A stretch of DNA of 64,000 bases from Athripsodes cinereus (Eukaryota > Arthropoda > Insecta > Trichoptera > Leptoceridae): positions 8,551,572-8,615,571 of the forward strand of contig OX388325.1 of assembly GCA_947579605.1 (NCBI GenBank), given 5' to 3'. Each line of letters begins with the position of its first letter. Positions within the stretch are counted from its first letter, which is position 1. Positions 31,801 through 35,664 of the stretch are shown here, in pieces. Below the pieces are notes generated by a model. It searched no databases, was not told the origin of the DNA, and saw only the letters and a program-made list of their open reading frames with translations. Both the position numbers and the translations under genes were made by a program.

Positions 31801-34139
31801 CCTGTGTAACCAGCATCGCACATGCACCTGTGAAAAAATATATTGATATTAAATACTACTGCCATAACATCACTACATATCCTATAAAGTGGGATAGCCA
31901 GCGGTCTGACTGCATGTAACAAACATGCTAGTCGTCCTTTCTGTGCCAAAATGACATCATGTAACGTCTTCACTTTAACGATGCGGTGTGCCACACATCG
32001 TGAATGTCATAACTTTTATTGGCACAGAGGAACAATACGCGTTTTAAAAAAGCAAAGGTTATAACTATTATTGAGCTATTTTTAAATTTATAATTAATGG
32101 GGTGTTCACATTTGGCGAATATCGCCAGGCGAATTTAAAAATATATCGCCAGGCGAAAAAAAAAATTCGACGGACATCCAATGATCTTCTCACCTGTTCA
32201 CACATTCCACCGATATAGATGCGCATTGATTTTGACACTGTTTTCAAAATGGCGTCGAGATGGAGATCGCGAAGTGTTTATTTTTAGTCGAAAATGTTAT
32301 GGTAGAGGTTATAAGGCGCCTTTTAATTAAGGAAACAAACGCCACAAACCAACAACAAAGATGGTTGTCACGAAGCGGGAAACATTATAAAATTTATAGG
32401 TTATAAAGTTTTTACCATAGATACGAAAGCCGCGCACATCTGCGCATGCGCGAATCGTTCAATCGGCCGAAAATGTTGGAAGGTGGTCAACTCGAGACGA
32501 TATCGTTTCTACTGGTTTTTATCGTTTCAGACTAGCTGTCATTTTGTTCACACGGTTCAAATGGCTGGCGATATTTTGGTGCCTGGCGATATTCGCCAAA
32601 GTGAGAACACCACATAATAATAATTGTATATATGTAAATTCTACACACGAAACTACCCTATAAGTTTTCGAAAGGACAACGTCAACTTATTTACCAGTGC
32701 CCCGGATGGGACTTGAACCCGTATGCCATCTTTTCGCGTCTTGTGCTTTGTTCGATTAAGTTACTGAGCGATATAAAGTCTCCGATATTCTCTCTTATGA
32801 ACCCCGATGACAGATTATTTTTCAAAGTTAATAAGTAAATATCTAATAAATAATCGACCGAAACCGGTCTCGCTAATGACAGAAAAATCATTTTCTAAGT
32901 TATTAAACATCCAATAATCTTCCAAAACCGGTTTCGTTAATGACAAAAAAATAAACAAACTTACGTGTAACTCCCATGAGTGTTGATACACTTTCCTCTC
33001 TTGCAAGGCTGCCTGGCGCACTCTTCAATGTCTTCTGCACACGTGGCCCCTGTGAAACCAGGAGCACATGCACATTGGAAACCATCCTCTGTAGATTGGC
33101 AGGTTGCACCGTTTTTACACGGATGTGAAGCGCAGTGATCTTGACTTTCACAGTGAACACCTGGGATAAAAAAATCTCAGTAAATTACAGATAGTAATTA
33201 AATACGAATGGAGAAATGTCATGCTTTTTCAGCTGGTCTGTCTATAAGTATATCCCACAAATGAGGATCAGCATGTTTTTAAATGCCACCAAAACTGCAT
33301 TTAAAAATCATGCTGACCATCCTGTTCATATCAAAAGCAATCTTAAGATGTGTGTCCATAGTTAATTGCTTTTATATAAATTATTATTTTATTTCACAAT
33401 CACCTGCCTTTTACAATACACTCGAAAACTCAATGCAAACAAGAAAAATTAAATTAAAAAAAAAATAATTGATATTCCAAATGATCAATCTAATATATAA
33501 AATTCTCGTGTCACGGTGTTTTTCATCATACTCCTCCGAAACGGTTAGACCGATTTTGATGAAATTTTGTGTGCTTATCTGGTAGGTCTGAGAATCGGCC
33601 AACATCTATTTTTTATGCCCCTAAAAAGTTAAGGATGGTCTACCCCGAATTTTTTTATTTTTATTTTTTTATGGCGAGGCATTAAAAAATACATACAGCC
33701 CTAAATTTTCACCCTTCTACCATCAACCCCTATTTTTTCATAGCGATATTAGTAATCTAGAAATAGTGTACATGGCAAAACAACGTTTGCCGGGTCAGCT
33801 AGTTGAATATAAATTTATGAAAAGTAAAATCTAGAAATTTGTATATAAAATAAATAAAAAATACCTGTGAATCCAGTAGCACACGTGCAGACATACTCGT
33901 CTAGGCTTTTCAGCATACAGGACCCCCCATTTTGACATGGAGCAGAGTCACAGCTGTTCGCGACACTGATCTCGCAAAGAGATGCTGAATATCCAACAGG
34001 ACATTCGCAGAAGAAGGCTGGCGAGCTGGTAGGAGCCTGTCTGACTCGACAGGAACCTCCGTTCTGACATCTTGGTGCTGCACCAGTGTAACACGGGTTG
34101 GGATGTTGACAATACTCTCCGACGAAGCGAGCCGTACAA
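1652..34139 (-). CDS. Notch: Notch receptor, 32 coding exons, N-terminus missing
   Basis: Single-pass receptor of the Notch pathway: Delta/Serrate ligands bind EGF repeats 11-12, ADAM and gamma-secretase cleavages release the intracellular domain, and that domain works in the nucleus with Su(H)/CSL and Mastermind. The 32 exons listed separately join with matching phases and GT-AG borders; their lengths sum to 7,264 nt, giving 2,420 complete residues plus stop. Order by visible residue: EGF1 tail to EGF36 (1-1368), three LNRs (about 1406-1520), heterodimerization region, membrane span (about 1671-1690), RAM motif WFPEGF (about 1701), basic RAKRARS, ankyrin domain (about 1820-2087), PPSY (in 2180-2222) and C-terminal EAIYI. 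Fly Notch is about 2,700 residues, so what is missing is the signal peptide and the start of EGF1. Orthology is certain from EGF-by-EGF correspondence; exon borders were placed by eye. Confidence 0.97.
2068..2203. repeat. dispersed repeat G (CAGTGGTGAGATTATCAC)
   Basis: Shares CACATCATCA, TACATAACA, the segment GTGAGATTATCACTATA and TTCTTCYATCTAACCA with 35870-36005. Shorter reverse copies are at 27560-27620 and 40140-40200. It looks like a retroelement 3' end; family unknown. Confidence 0.6.
2333..2449 (-). CDS. Notch: Notch exon v31: low-complexity tail
   Basis: 117 nt. It encodes [38 protein letters not shown]. The acceptor is TTTTTGTTTCAG and the donor GACAG|GTATGT. Phases match v30 and v32; equal phases make it skippable in frame. 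Confidence 0.9.
2483..2640 (+). mobile_element. decayed RTE-type retrotransposon fragment
   Basis: Aligns by eye with the RTE copy at 47137: TGGTAAAAGTCTGAGAGA, GAGTGTGGAATRA, GGTGTAAT, then GAAGACAGAATGACT. Many substitutions and small indels break the frame, so it is older than the other copies. It sits in the intron between Notch exons v30 and v31. Confidence 0.8.
2703..2855 (-). CDS. Notch: Notch exon v30: SPTH block and short His/Gln run
   Basis: 153 nt. It encodes [20 protein letters not shown], a Pro-rich segment, then [16 protein letters not shown]. The block [18 protein letters not shown] is diagnostic of insect Notch. The Gln run here is very short compared with the opa repeat of fly Notch. 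Equal phases. Confidence 0.95.
3590..3745 (+). repeat. repeat family A, decayed copy
   Basis: Begins ATCACGGCATATTCCCACGA, then GGGGAAGCCAG, ATAAACATGCAG and ends in GACATTAAGGATGG...GGCATGCCTCAT. This is family A in reverse orientation to the fullest copy at 60305-60590. Confidence 0.7.
3830..3965 (-). CDS. Notch: Notch exon v29: Ser/Pro-rich tail
   Basis: 136 nt. It encodes [36 protein letters not shown] and NSPQTYI. SPPYSN-x-SP matches fly Notch. The acceptor is TTTGTGTTTCAG and the donor ATTG|GTGAGT. Confidence 0.94.
4409..4537 (-). CDS. Notch: Notch exon v28: PPSY-motif exon
   Basis: 129 nt, exactly 43 codons, beginning and ending on codon borders. It encodes [20 protein letters not shown], then [15 protein letters not shown] is the WW-domain site used by Nedd4-family ligases such as Su(dx). 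Because the exon is phase 0/0 it could be skipped without a frameshift. Confidence 0.95.
5427..5541 (-). CDS. Notch: Notch exon v27: Lys/Ser-rich linker
   Basis: 115 nt. It encodes [20 protein letters not shown] then [18 protein letters not shown]. The first base completes Arg. The acceptor is a short-tract ATTTGTAG and the donor TGACG|GTAAGT. Confidence 0.92.
5625..5720 (-). mobile_element. non-LTR retrotransposon C-terminal scrap
   Basis: Matches 45975-46095 and 57830-57935 (shared GGGCAGAAACYAGCCTCCTC, then CCAATYGNGTCACCTCT). On the minus strand those copies read ...[21 protein letters not shown], the usual end of an insect RTE-like reverse transcriptase polyprotein. A further scrap is at about 5340-5400. 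Confidence 0.65.
5743..5973 (+). pseudogene. reverse-transcriptase polyprotein C-terminus remnant
   Basis: An open stretch reads [20 protein letters not shown], then [20 protein letters not shown] and ends TRRRRYR before TAA at 5971. The AQDRD-x-W-like ending is typical of insect RTE-class polyproteins. A related but broken copy is at 63095-63240. It has no start and is intronic. Confidence 0.7.
6004..6163 (-). CDS. Notch: Notch exon v26: basic C-terminal linker
   Basis: 160 nt. It encodes [40 protein letters not shown] and [15 protein letters not shown]-x-x-PTVI and the Lys-rich segment match fly Notch after the ankyrin domain. The acceptor is TTAATATTTTCAG and the donor AGGAG|GTATGA. Confidence 0.94.
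6355..6565 (-). CDS. Notch: Notch exon v25: ankyrin repeat 7 and His-rich turn
   Basis: 211 nt. It encodes [55 protein letters not shown] and five consecutive His (CAT x5). The acceptor is GTATCTTTAG and the donor TACAAG|GTAAAT. The His run is local; fly has a different tail here. Confidence 0.96.
6670..6850 (+). repeat. repeat family A, decayed copy
   Basis: Contains CATCTCCCAGAAAGTGGGGT, TTTCGTGCCATAAAAATGAGACATT, GGTGGCAGTATCCCTCATCA and TGAAATGTCTTGTG in family A order. Located between Notch exons v24 and v25. Confidence 0.65.
7039..7207 (-). CDS. Notch: Notch exon v24: ankyrin repeats 5-6
   Basis: 169 nt. It encodes [40 protein letters not shown] and [12 protein letters not shown]. The acceptor is ATTTTTCAG and the donor GACAAG|GTATAT. 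Confidence 0.96.
7453..7653 (-). CDS. Notch: Notch exon v23: ankyrin repeats 3-4
   Basis: 201 nt. It encodes [58 protein letters not shown]. Nearly identical to other insect Notch proteins. Equal phases at both ends. The acceptor is TTTCTTTCAG and the donor GCAAG|GTATTA. Confidence 0.96.
7980..8165 (+). repeat. repeat family A, decayed copy
   Basis: Contains the family A segments GTGAGGTATACAGCAGAC, TAATAAACATACAAGGCATC, TCTCTGTACCAATTAAA and GGTGGCATACCTCGCC...AAATGTCTTA. A small fragment of the same family is at 7690-7740. Confidence 0.65.
8338..8561 (-). CDS. Notch: Notch exon v22: ankyrin repeats 1-2
   Basis: 224 nt. It encodes [34 protein letters not shown] (an acidic loop follows), then [15 protein letters not shown] and [12 protein letters not shown]. 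The acceptor is TCATTTTGACAG and the donor GCCAG|GTGAGA. The ankyrin domain docks on Su(H) and Mastermind. Confidence 0.95.
8706..8929 (-). CDS. Notch: Notch exon v21: RAM-ankyrin linker with NLS
   Basis: 224 nt. It encodes [16 protein letters not shown], the basic RAKRARS (probable nuclear localization signal), [15 protein letters not shown] and the N-cap of the ankyrin domain ([23 protein letters not shown]). The acceptor is a tandem TAGTAG: using the first AG inserts Val, using the second starts the exon at 8926 and drops it; both keep frame. The donor is GCAATC|GTGAGT. Confidence 0.94.
9113..11152 (-). CDS. Notch: Notch exon v20: EGF29-36, LNRs, membrane span, RAM
   Basis: One 2,040-nt exon. 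In order it encodes EGF29 body (LCNNGTC), EGF30-36, a linker, three LNR modules ([13 protein letters not shown]..., then two C-x-D/N-x-x-D-C calcium modules, about 10130 down to 9775), the NOD/NODP heterodimerization region (HLEIDNRKC, then [15 protein letters not shown]), the membrane span [20 protein letters not shown] (about 9275-9345), the stop-transfer TNRKRAAG and the RAM motif TWFPEGF. LNRs and NOD keep the receptor off until ligand pulls; the span carries the gamma-secretase S3 site. The acceptor is ATTTTTCAG and the donor ATGG|GTAAGT. Confidence 0.97.
11434..11489. repeat. perfect 20-bp inverted repeat, 16-nt loop
   Basis: AGACTCTCGACTCCATCATC at 11434-11453 is exactly repeated in reverse complement at 11470-11489. 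It is part of an unclassified interspersed sequence in the intron between Notch exons v19 and v20. Confidence 0.85.
11834..11973 (-). CDS. Notch: Notch exon v19: EGF28 and start of EGF29
   Basis: 140 nt. It reads [36 protein letters not shown] and KDAAIRK, the atypical long first loop of EGF29. The acceptor is TTGTTTCTGTAG and the donor GGAAAA|GTAAGA. Confidence 0.95.
12161..12310 (-). CDS. Notch: Notch exon v18: end of EGF26, EGF27
   Basis: 150 nt. It reads [13 protein letters not shown], then EGF27 [19 protein letters not shown] and [12 protein letters not shown]. The split codon TG|G encodes Trp, giving the conserved YVDW linker to EGF28. Confidence 0.95.
12600..12894 (-). CDS. Notch: Notch exon v17: EGF24, EGF25, EGF26
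   Basis: 295 nt. It reads [19 protein letters not shown] (EGF24), [12 protein letters not shown] (EGF25), then [12 protein letters not shown] and CSCLPG (EGF26). These are in the Abruptex region (EGF24-29) known from fly genetics. Joining T with AT makes Tyr. The acceptor is GTCTTTTTCAG and the donor CCAGG|GTAAGC. Confidence 0.95.
12995..13080. repeat. short tandem repeat, three units
   Basis: Three units of ATTTACGAAGCATTTTAGTT-type sequence (about 24-31 nt each) follow a family A scrap (12950-12990). Intronic, between Notch exons v16 and v17. Confidence 0.8.
13190..13422 (-). CDS. Notch: Notch exon v16: EGF22, EGF23, start of EGF24
   Basis: 233 nt. It reads [18 protein letters not shown] (EGF22, with the TPSS insertion seen in insects), then EGF23 [18 protein letters not shown] and INTDDCAI of EGF24. 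The acceptor is GTTTTTTCAG and the donor GCAATTT|GTAAGT. Confidence 0.95.
13466..13590 (+). repeat. repeat family A, decayed copy
   Basis: ATCACGGCATTTCTGTGCTA, ACTGCATGCAATGAACAAACAGG, CTTTGTGTCATAAAA and TTCAGGATAGGTGATACACATC keep the order of family A. Confidence 0.6.
13861..14017 (-). CDS. Notch: Notch exon v15: end of EGF20, EGF21, start of EGF22
   Basis: 157 nt. It reads [13 protein letters not shown]21 [19 protein letters not shown], then LDPCTPN of EGF22. The acceptor is TCGTTTGCAG and the donor AACAA|GTACGT; AA plus A gives Lys. Confidence 0.94.
14155..14290 (+). mobile_element. non-LTR family B 3' end
   Basis: The segment TTCAGAAGCAAATTGAAAAC reads F-R-S-K-L-K-T, then TGTTAAACGGCGTCAAAACAA and a CATCC terminus, as in other family B copies. 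A SINE-1 tail follows at 14300-14445 (GGGACTAGCTCAATCTGCGT). Confidence 0.7.
14536..14649 (-). CDS. Notch: Notch exon v14: end of EGF19, EGF20
   Basis: 114 nt. It reads [19 protein letters not shown], then [17 protein letters not shown]. The acceptor is TTATTTTTACAG and the donor TACAG|GTACAA. Equal phases at both ends. Confidence 0.94.
15353..15459 (-). CDS. Notch: Notch exon v13: end of EGF18, EGF19
   Basis: 107 nt. It reads [19 protein letters not shown] then CHCLPGYG, matching insect EGF19. The acceptor is TTTTTTACAG and the donor CGGAG|GTAATA. Confidence 0.94.
15915..16067 (-). CDS. Notch: Notch exon v12: end of EGF17, EGF18
   Basis: 153 nt. It reads [14 protein letters not shown], then EGF18 [18 protein letters not shown] and CPRGYYDA. 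The acceptor is TTTCATCTAG and the donor GCTAG|GTAAGT. The exon length is a multiple of three with equal phases. Confidence 0.94.
16465..16821. repeat. 55-bp minisatellite, about 6.5 units
   Basis: Successive units carry ATAAATTCTARGATGGTTGA, then CTAATTCTATATYAGATTATGCATT; positions about 16470, 16530, 16580, 16640, 16695, 16745 and 16795. Units are 50-60 nt and diverged. It ends about 8 nt before the v11 donor on the minus strand. Confidence 0.8.
16829..16967 (-). CDS. Notch: Notch exon v11: EGF16 body and start of EGF17
   Basis: 139 nt. It reads [21 protein letters not shown] (matching insect EGF16), then [17 protein letters not shown] of EGF17. The donor is AACAG|GTTAAT; AG plus the next A gives Arg. 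The intron on its 3' side carries a 55-bp minisatellite. Confidence 0.94.
17310..17477 (-). CDS. Notch: Notch exon v10: EGF15 and start of EGF16
   Basis: 168 nt. It reads [10 protein letters not shown], then EGF15 [18 protein letters not shown], which has the characteristic shortened C2-C3 loop of insect EGF15, then CESNPCQFG of EGF16. The acceptor is CTTTTCTAG and the donor TTGGAG|GTTAGT. Confidence 0.94.
17621..17880 (+). mobile_element. tRNA-derived SINE-1, fullest copy
   Basis: The head has a pol III A box (TGGCGCGGAGGTAACGC) and a B box (GGTTCGATTCC) spaced as in a tRNA, then a non-tRNA body AATGACCTTTTTCAAATTGT, GGTCTGGGTGTTACA and the 3' part GGGACTAGCTCGATCTGTGT. Copies or parts are at 25339, 24163, 24536, 14300 and 55785. 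It is not a working tRNA: the acceptor stem does not pair. Confidence 0.9.
18269..18390 (-). CDS. Notch: Notch exon v9: end of EGF13, EGF14
   Basis: 122 nt. It reads [13 protein letters not shown], then [19 protein letters not shown] and CPLGYT. The acceptor is TTTTGTTTCAG and the donor TACAG|GTAAAT. Confidence 0.94.
18660..18745 (-). repeat. repeat family A 3' end
   Basis: CTTGCATGCGGCTGGTCTGC then GGCTGCCCCACTTGTGGGAT and TGCCGTGATGGTATGG, the 3' hairpin end of family A. Confidence 0.85.
18841..19040 (+). repeat. dispersed repeat E
   Basis: Matches the right part of 25764-25945: AGATTGACAATRTTCTTA, GAAGACGAAAGATGTC, then AATAAAAACATATAGAGGAA and ATTTCATAATGAGGATCATT. A third relative is at 5205-5345. 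Class unknown. Confidence 0.65.
19093..19207 (-). CDS. Notch: Notch exon v8: end of EGF12, most of EGF13
   Basis: 115 nt. It reads [13 protein letters not shown], then [12 protein letters not shown] to CTCAI. The acceptor is CTTTTTCCAG and the donor ATTGG|GTAAGT; GG plus the next T restores Gly. Confidence 0.94.
19771..19953 (-). CDS. Notch: Notch exon v7: EGF11-EGF12, ligand-binding core
   Basis: 183 nt. EGF11 is [15 protein letters not shown] and EGF12 [12 protein letters not shown], which keeps the O-glucose (C-x-S-x-P-C) and O-fucose (C-x4-S-C) consensus sites used by POGLUT/Rumi and OFUT1. The calcium-binding N-x-N-E-C linker is present. The acceptor is a short GTTATAG and the donor GCCAG|GTAAAC. 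EGF11-12 is the minimal Delta/Serrate binding unit by family knowledge. Confidence 0.95.
20085..20165 (+). mobile_element. tRNA-derived SINE-2, 3' part
   Basis: ATAAAGTGACTATGTCTTTTCTAAGCCTT and a downstream TGTGTTAAATTTACA match the body of the SINE-2 copies at 52043-52190 and 32630-32760. Confidence 0.5.
20170..20325 (-). CDS. Notch: Notch exon v6: end of EGF9, EGF10, first Cys of EGF11
   Basis: 156 nt. It encodes LLCHLDDA, then EGF10 [20 protein letters not shown], almost residue-for-residue the insect Notch EGF10, and ends DINECEQ. It starts and ends in the same phase, so it would be skippable in frame. Confidence 0.95.
20726..20919 (-). CDS. Notch: Notch exon v5: EGF8 and most of EGF9
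   Basis: 194 nt. EGF8 reads [10 protein letters not shown] and EGF9 [12 protein letters not shown], ending CTPGKT before AACAG|GTAAGA. EGF8 helps select between Delta and Serrate in fly Notch; that role is family knowledge, not read from this DNA. Confidence 0.95.
21238..21400 (-). CDS. Notch: Notch exon v4: end of EGF6, EGF7, start of EGF8
   Basis: 163 nt. It continues EGF6 as [13 protein letters not shown], then EGF7 ([12 protein letters not shown]) and DVDECSA of EGF8. The acceptor is TTTTTTGTTGCAG and the donor GCCAA|GTAAGT; AA plus the next exon's A gives Lys. Confidence 0.95.
23082..23320 (-). pseudogene. non-LTR reverse transcriptase C-terminus remnant
   Basis: The minus strand reads [20 protein letters not shown], then [29 protein letters not shown] and stop. 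HNTR...K-x-G-x-x-Y-x-A...YN-x-LP is the standard end of insect jockey/CR1-like polyproteins. It is flanked by inverted family A scraps (22795-22875 minus, 23365-23475 plus). Confidence 0.75.
23535..23670 (-). repeat. repeat family A copy
   Basis: CAGCGATGAGGCATGCCACC, CATCCTGAATGTCTTATATT, then GGTACGGAGAGAATAGTCTG, GCTGGCTCCCCCGCTTGTGG and ATATGGCGTGGCG, in family A order. Confidence 0.85.
24163..24240 (+). mobile_element. tRNA-derived SINE-1 head, diverged
   Basis: GTCCGGTGTAGCGAAGAGGT and GAGTCAAGAGGTTCCGGGTT correspond to the head of SINE-1; the B box has mutated to GGTTAGATTCA. SINE-1 tail sequence (GGGACTAGCTCGATCTGTGT) reappears at 24536-24615, separated by the tRNA-like block at 24357. 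Confidence 0.75.
24357..24424 (+). mobile_element. second tRNA-like SINE head
   Basis: TAGCCTGGAGGTAGAG (A box), GTGGTTCGATTCCAGG (B box) and a closing GCCGGCA resemble a tRNA from which a SINE head was derived. The 5' acceptor arm GTTCGTC does not pair with the 3' arm, so a functional tRNA gene is unlikely. Confidence 0.6.
24684..24905 (+). repeat. repeat family A, long copy (reverse of 60305)
   Basis: Begins CATCACGGCATTTCCGACAA, GGGGTAGCCAGCAGACC, then ATTCAGGATATAGGTGACAA, ACATTAAATGTCTTATA, TCTCACAGGACACTTGAAAA and AGAGCGTGAGCTTTATCGGG. Nearly the full family order is present. Confidence 0.85.
25339..25530 (+). mobile_element. tRNA-derived SINE-1 copy
   Basis: Nearly identical to 17621-17880 from the A box through GGTCTGGGTGTTA, then lacks about 60 nt and resumes at CCCATAATACAAGATTCATC and GGGACTAGCTCGATCTGTGT. 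Confidence 0.9.
25764..25945. repeat. dispersed repeat E with 44-bp inverted repeat
   Basis: AGACGTCTTTCTTCTTATAA...AGTCAATCTCAAGATTG at 25767-25809 is mirrored by CAATCTGAGATTGACAATAT...GAAAGACGTCTCT to about 25860 with few mismatches. The 3' part matches 18841-19040. Confidence 0.75.
26005..26264 (+). pseudogene. RTE-like polyprotein C-terminus remnant
   Basis: The frame ending at 26264 reads [20 protein letters not shown], then [20 protein letters not shown] and [16 protein letters not shown]. The R-x-x-W-x-GHV...GRPR...DR-x-x-WR pattern is the standard C-terminus of insect non-LTR polyproteins. It has no upstream RT domain here. Confidence 0.8.
26595..27126 (+). mobile_element. Helitron-like non-autonomous element
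   Basis: Starts TCTAATATATAAAAGG, has TAACTCAAGAATGGCTGTAC-C-GATTT typical of insect Helitron-like ends, and finishes TTCGCTGGGACAGCTAGT. The same borders occur at 33489-33803. No Rep/helicase coding sequence is present. Confidence 0.8.
28066..28092. repeat. perfect 12-bp hairpin
   Basis: CCGCGTGTGAAA at 28066-28077 pairs with TTTCACACGCGG at 28081-28092 across a TTG loop. The surrounding sequence shows no gene it could terminate, and it lies just 5' of the element at 28138. Confidence 0.8.
28138..28354. mobile_element. hairpin element with 96-bp arms
   Basis: The left arm (28140-28236) with CTCTTGAAAAAACTAAACAC and GATCATACGACGCACGAAG is mirrored by 28258-28354 with about ten mismatches; the GC-rich centre is CCGATCGCGCGTTAGC. 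No coding capacity. It looks like a foldback-type MITE; superfamily unknown. Confidence 0.8.
29030..29702 (-). mobile_element. non-LTR family C, RT C-terminus and 3' UTR
   Basis: Codons 29304-29702 read [20 protein letters not shown], then [19 protein letters not shown] and [20 protein letters not shown], a typical jockey/CR1-like polyprotein end. The 3' UTR contains GCCTTGAGGCAATGTCTTCC, which also marks fragments at 42600-42740, 48805-49030 and (plus strand) 35570-35645. Confidence 0.85.
29795..29955. mobile_element. hairpin element (TTCCACAG...CTGTGGAAG)
   Basis: TTATTTAGTACTTCCACAGT and TTTATTAATCG are mirrored by CGACTAATAATCGCTGTGGA and ACTAAATAATAA. The internal part CGAACCGATTTTCACGAGC is also in a diverged relative at 56340-56530. 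Confidence 0.7.
30041..30604. mobile_element. pogo/Tc1-like non-autonomous element
   Basis: Terminal inverted repeats CAGTGAAACCTCTATTTATC and its mirror with one mismatch bound 564 bp, and TA dinucleotides flank both ends (30039-30040, 30605-30606). No transposase frame. CAGTGAAACCTC-type ends with TA duplications are usual for pogo-like elements. Confidence 0.85.
30622..30992 (+). mobile_element. RTE-type retrotransposon, 5'-truncated copy
   Basis: The open frame to 30971 reads [57 protein letters not shown] and ends AYPAREAA. A (GTAT)n tail follows. An 11-bp target duplication TATTATTTTAG flanks it (30611-30621 and 30993-31003). It landed 6 bp beyond the pogo-like element. Confidence 0.92.
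31036..31105 (+). mobile_element. half of hairpin family D
   Basis: GAGCTTTTTCGCTACCGCGG, TGGAGCGTCCACCATTTACG and AGCG correspond to the left arm of the element at 43085-43286; the mirrored arm is absent here. Confidence 0.8.
31694..31827 (-). CDS. Notch: Notch exon v3: end of EGF5, most of EGF6
   Basis: 134 nt. It reads [12 protein letters not shown] then EGF6 [12 protein letters not shown] up to CICPE. The acceptor TTTTTTCACAG and donor GAAG|GTAAGT are clear. It is followed downstream by the 10.3-kb intron 21401-31693. Confidence 0.95.
31865..32045. repeat. two family A pieces in inverted order
   Basis: CATATCCTATAAAGTGGGAT...GTCCTTTCTGTGCCAAAATGAC is family A in one direction; from about 31970 CGATGCGGTGTGCCACACAT, CGTGAATGTCATAACTTTTATTGGCACAG runs in the other. 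A scrap of family A is also at 31275-31400. Confidence 0.7.
32101..32611. mobile_element. 511-bp element with TTTGGCGAATATCGCC terminal repeats
   Basis: The left end GGTGTTCACATTTGGCGAAT and the right end, reverse complemented, GGTGTTCTCACTTTGGCGAA share about 30 bp including the inner palindrome GGCGAATATCGCC and CAGGC. No transposase frame. No convincing target duplication, so the superfamily is unassigned. Confidence 0.8.
32630..32760 (-). mobile_element. tRNA-derived SINE-2, minus strand
   Basis: On the minus strand GGGTTCAAGTCCCATCCGGG (B box) is followed by GCACTGGTAAATAAGTTGAC, GTTGTCCTTTCGAAAAC and GTAGAATTTACA. The same order occurs in the plus-strand copy at 52043-52190. Confidence 0.7.
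32800..32955. repeat. 65-bp tandem duplication next to a splice donor
   Basis: AATAATCGACCGAAACCGGT, TCGCTAATGACAGAAAAAT is repeated as AATAATCTTCCAAAACCGGT, TCGTTAATGACAAAAAAAT; a partial third unit begins near 32800. The last unit lies 10 nt downstream (transcript sense) of the v2 donor. Confidence 0.75.
32965..33160 (-). CDS. Notch: Notch exon v2: end of EGF3, EGF4, start of EGF5
   Basis: 196 nt. It encodes VHCESQDHC, then EGF4 ([12 protein letters not shown]) and the start of EGF5 ([11 protein letters not shown]). The acceptor is TTATCCCAG and the donor TTACAC|GTAAGT; AC plus the next exon's G makes Thr. Phases join on both sides. Confidence 0.95.
33489..33803 (+). mobile_element. Helitron-like non-autonomous element
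   Basis: Starts TCTAATATATAAAATTCTCG, contains TCCTCCGAAACGGTTAGACC-GATTTTGATGAA and ends GCCGGGTCAGCTAGT, inserted between A and T. These ends are widespread in Lepidoptera. It is 315 bp with no coding capacity and ends 61 nt from exon v1. Confidence 0.9.
33865..34139 (-). CDS. Notch: Notch exon v1: end of EGF1, EGF2, start of EGF3
   Basis: The exon opens after TTTTTGTCCACAG and its first T completes a codon begun upstream; the next codon is Cys5 of EGF1 ([10 protein letters not shown]). EGF2 follows with the long loop typical of Notch EGF2, then EGF3 to CATGFTG. The donor is CACAG|GTATTT. This is the most 5' exon visible; 275 nt, phases 2 to 1. Confidence 0.95.
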
Positions 34140-35569
34140 CTGTGGACAAAAAGAAATGACAAATTAGTTAGGTACTAGAAAAACTGTGTGAAAGAGCCAC
34201 AAATAGAAATAATTATTCAATCTATTTTACAGTAACATTCTTGACTGAGTGCTACAGGGTTAAATGAAAAAGGACCTATTTTACCTATGGATGTTGATAT
34301 GGGCAGAGTGCTAAAGTGAGAATTATGTGTCACATGTAGTGTTGTGGAATTCTCAAGAAATAATTTTTGGAGAAATTTACCGAGAATTTTTTTTATTTTT
34401 TATTTAACAGTATAATAATAATAAATACTTTATTCAATCAATCAATAACAATGTACAAATGTTGAGACAATTTATCACCAATTAATTATGGAAACAAAAA
34501 ATGTTAGGTACCTTCATTGAAAAAAAGTGCTAATAACTGATGTAAAATCTTGATGTTTGACACCCCACATGCCCATATTTAAGTTTAAAAAAAAATTGCA
34601 GGTAAGTACATGGAAAAAAGTGTTAAAAACCTCCGATTTGGGCCTTACTCAGCCCCAAAAATTTAGGATCAATCAGGTTGGCTGCGAAAAGTACTAGGTG
34701 AAAGATCATAATACCACTAAGAAAAATTATGGAGAGAAATTTCTCTTCTCACATCACTAGTCACATGTATGTACATTTGGACTGTTGGTGGTATTTGCTA
34801 ATTTTACTTCTACTTTATTTTGTTTTGACTTTAGTTTATAGGTTTGATAATATGTACCTATATATTTTGTTGTAACAAAAGAATTATCCTAAAACAAGTC
34901 TACCTAGTTGGATAATACTATTTCTTACTTGTATGATTGTATGTATTTGTTGAATAAAATAAAAAATATATATTATATTCTGGGTCTGGTATGTACAATG
35001 TATCGGCAAGTGTTTAGTGCAATAAGGAGAACGACTCTCTTACCTCTCTTTTCATCTGAACATTTATTTTAAATTTCAGAACAACATTCATCATTCTTCT
35101 CATTTATATTTTTAACACGTAAATGTTTAAATGTTTGCATTTTAACAAGTACCTTTTCATAAAAATTATTGAGGTTGCTGTATGTTTTTTTTACTTTCTA
35201 GGTTGGTAAAATTTCGGTCGCAGTTTCATCTCAAATAAACTTCTTACATACGTGACAAACATGCAAATTGTCTAATAAAAAATTAAATTACACATATATA
35301 GTCTAAAAGTAACGAACTTTTAAAAAGTTCATAAATTGTATATTATTTTGTGTAACATTTTATATACTCGTATCGTCAGAGAAACGAGAAATTTCAGTGA
35401 GAATGTGGAGGAAGTGAATGTAATGTGTACAGATCGAATTGATGCTCAATAGTTTGTCTGCCTTGCAAGGCTAAGAGGGGATGATCGATAGACAAAAATA
35501 TGAATATTTTTCTGAAATACTGTAGTAACATTTGAGTTCGAATATTATAAAGAAGATAGCTAGAAGCTG

Positions 35570-35645
35570 ATGAATGCAGGTTTACTGGAAAACATCGCCT
35601 CAAAGCAATATGTACGCCTCTTGCAAAAAATATTTTGACAATTAA
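35570..35645 (+). mobile_element. non-LTR family C 3' fragment
   Basis: GGTTTACTGGAAAACATCGC then CTCAAAGCAATATGTACGCC and TTTGACAATTAA is the reverse complement of the family C 3' UTR at 29040-29110. Confidence 0.7.
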
Positions 35646-35664
35646 TGATGATGATGATTTGGAT

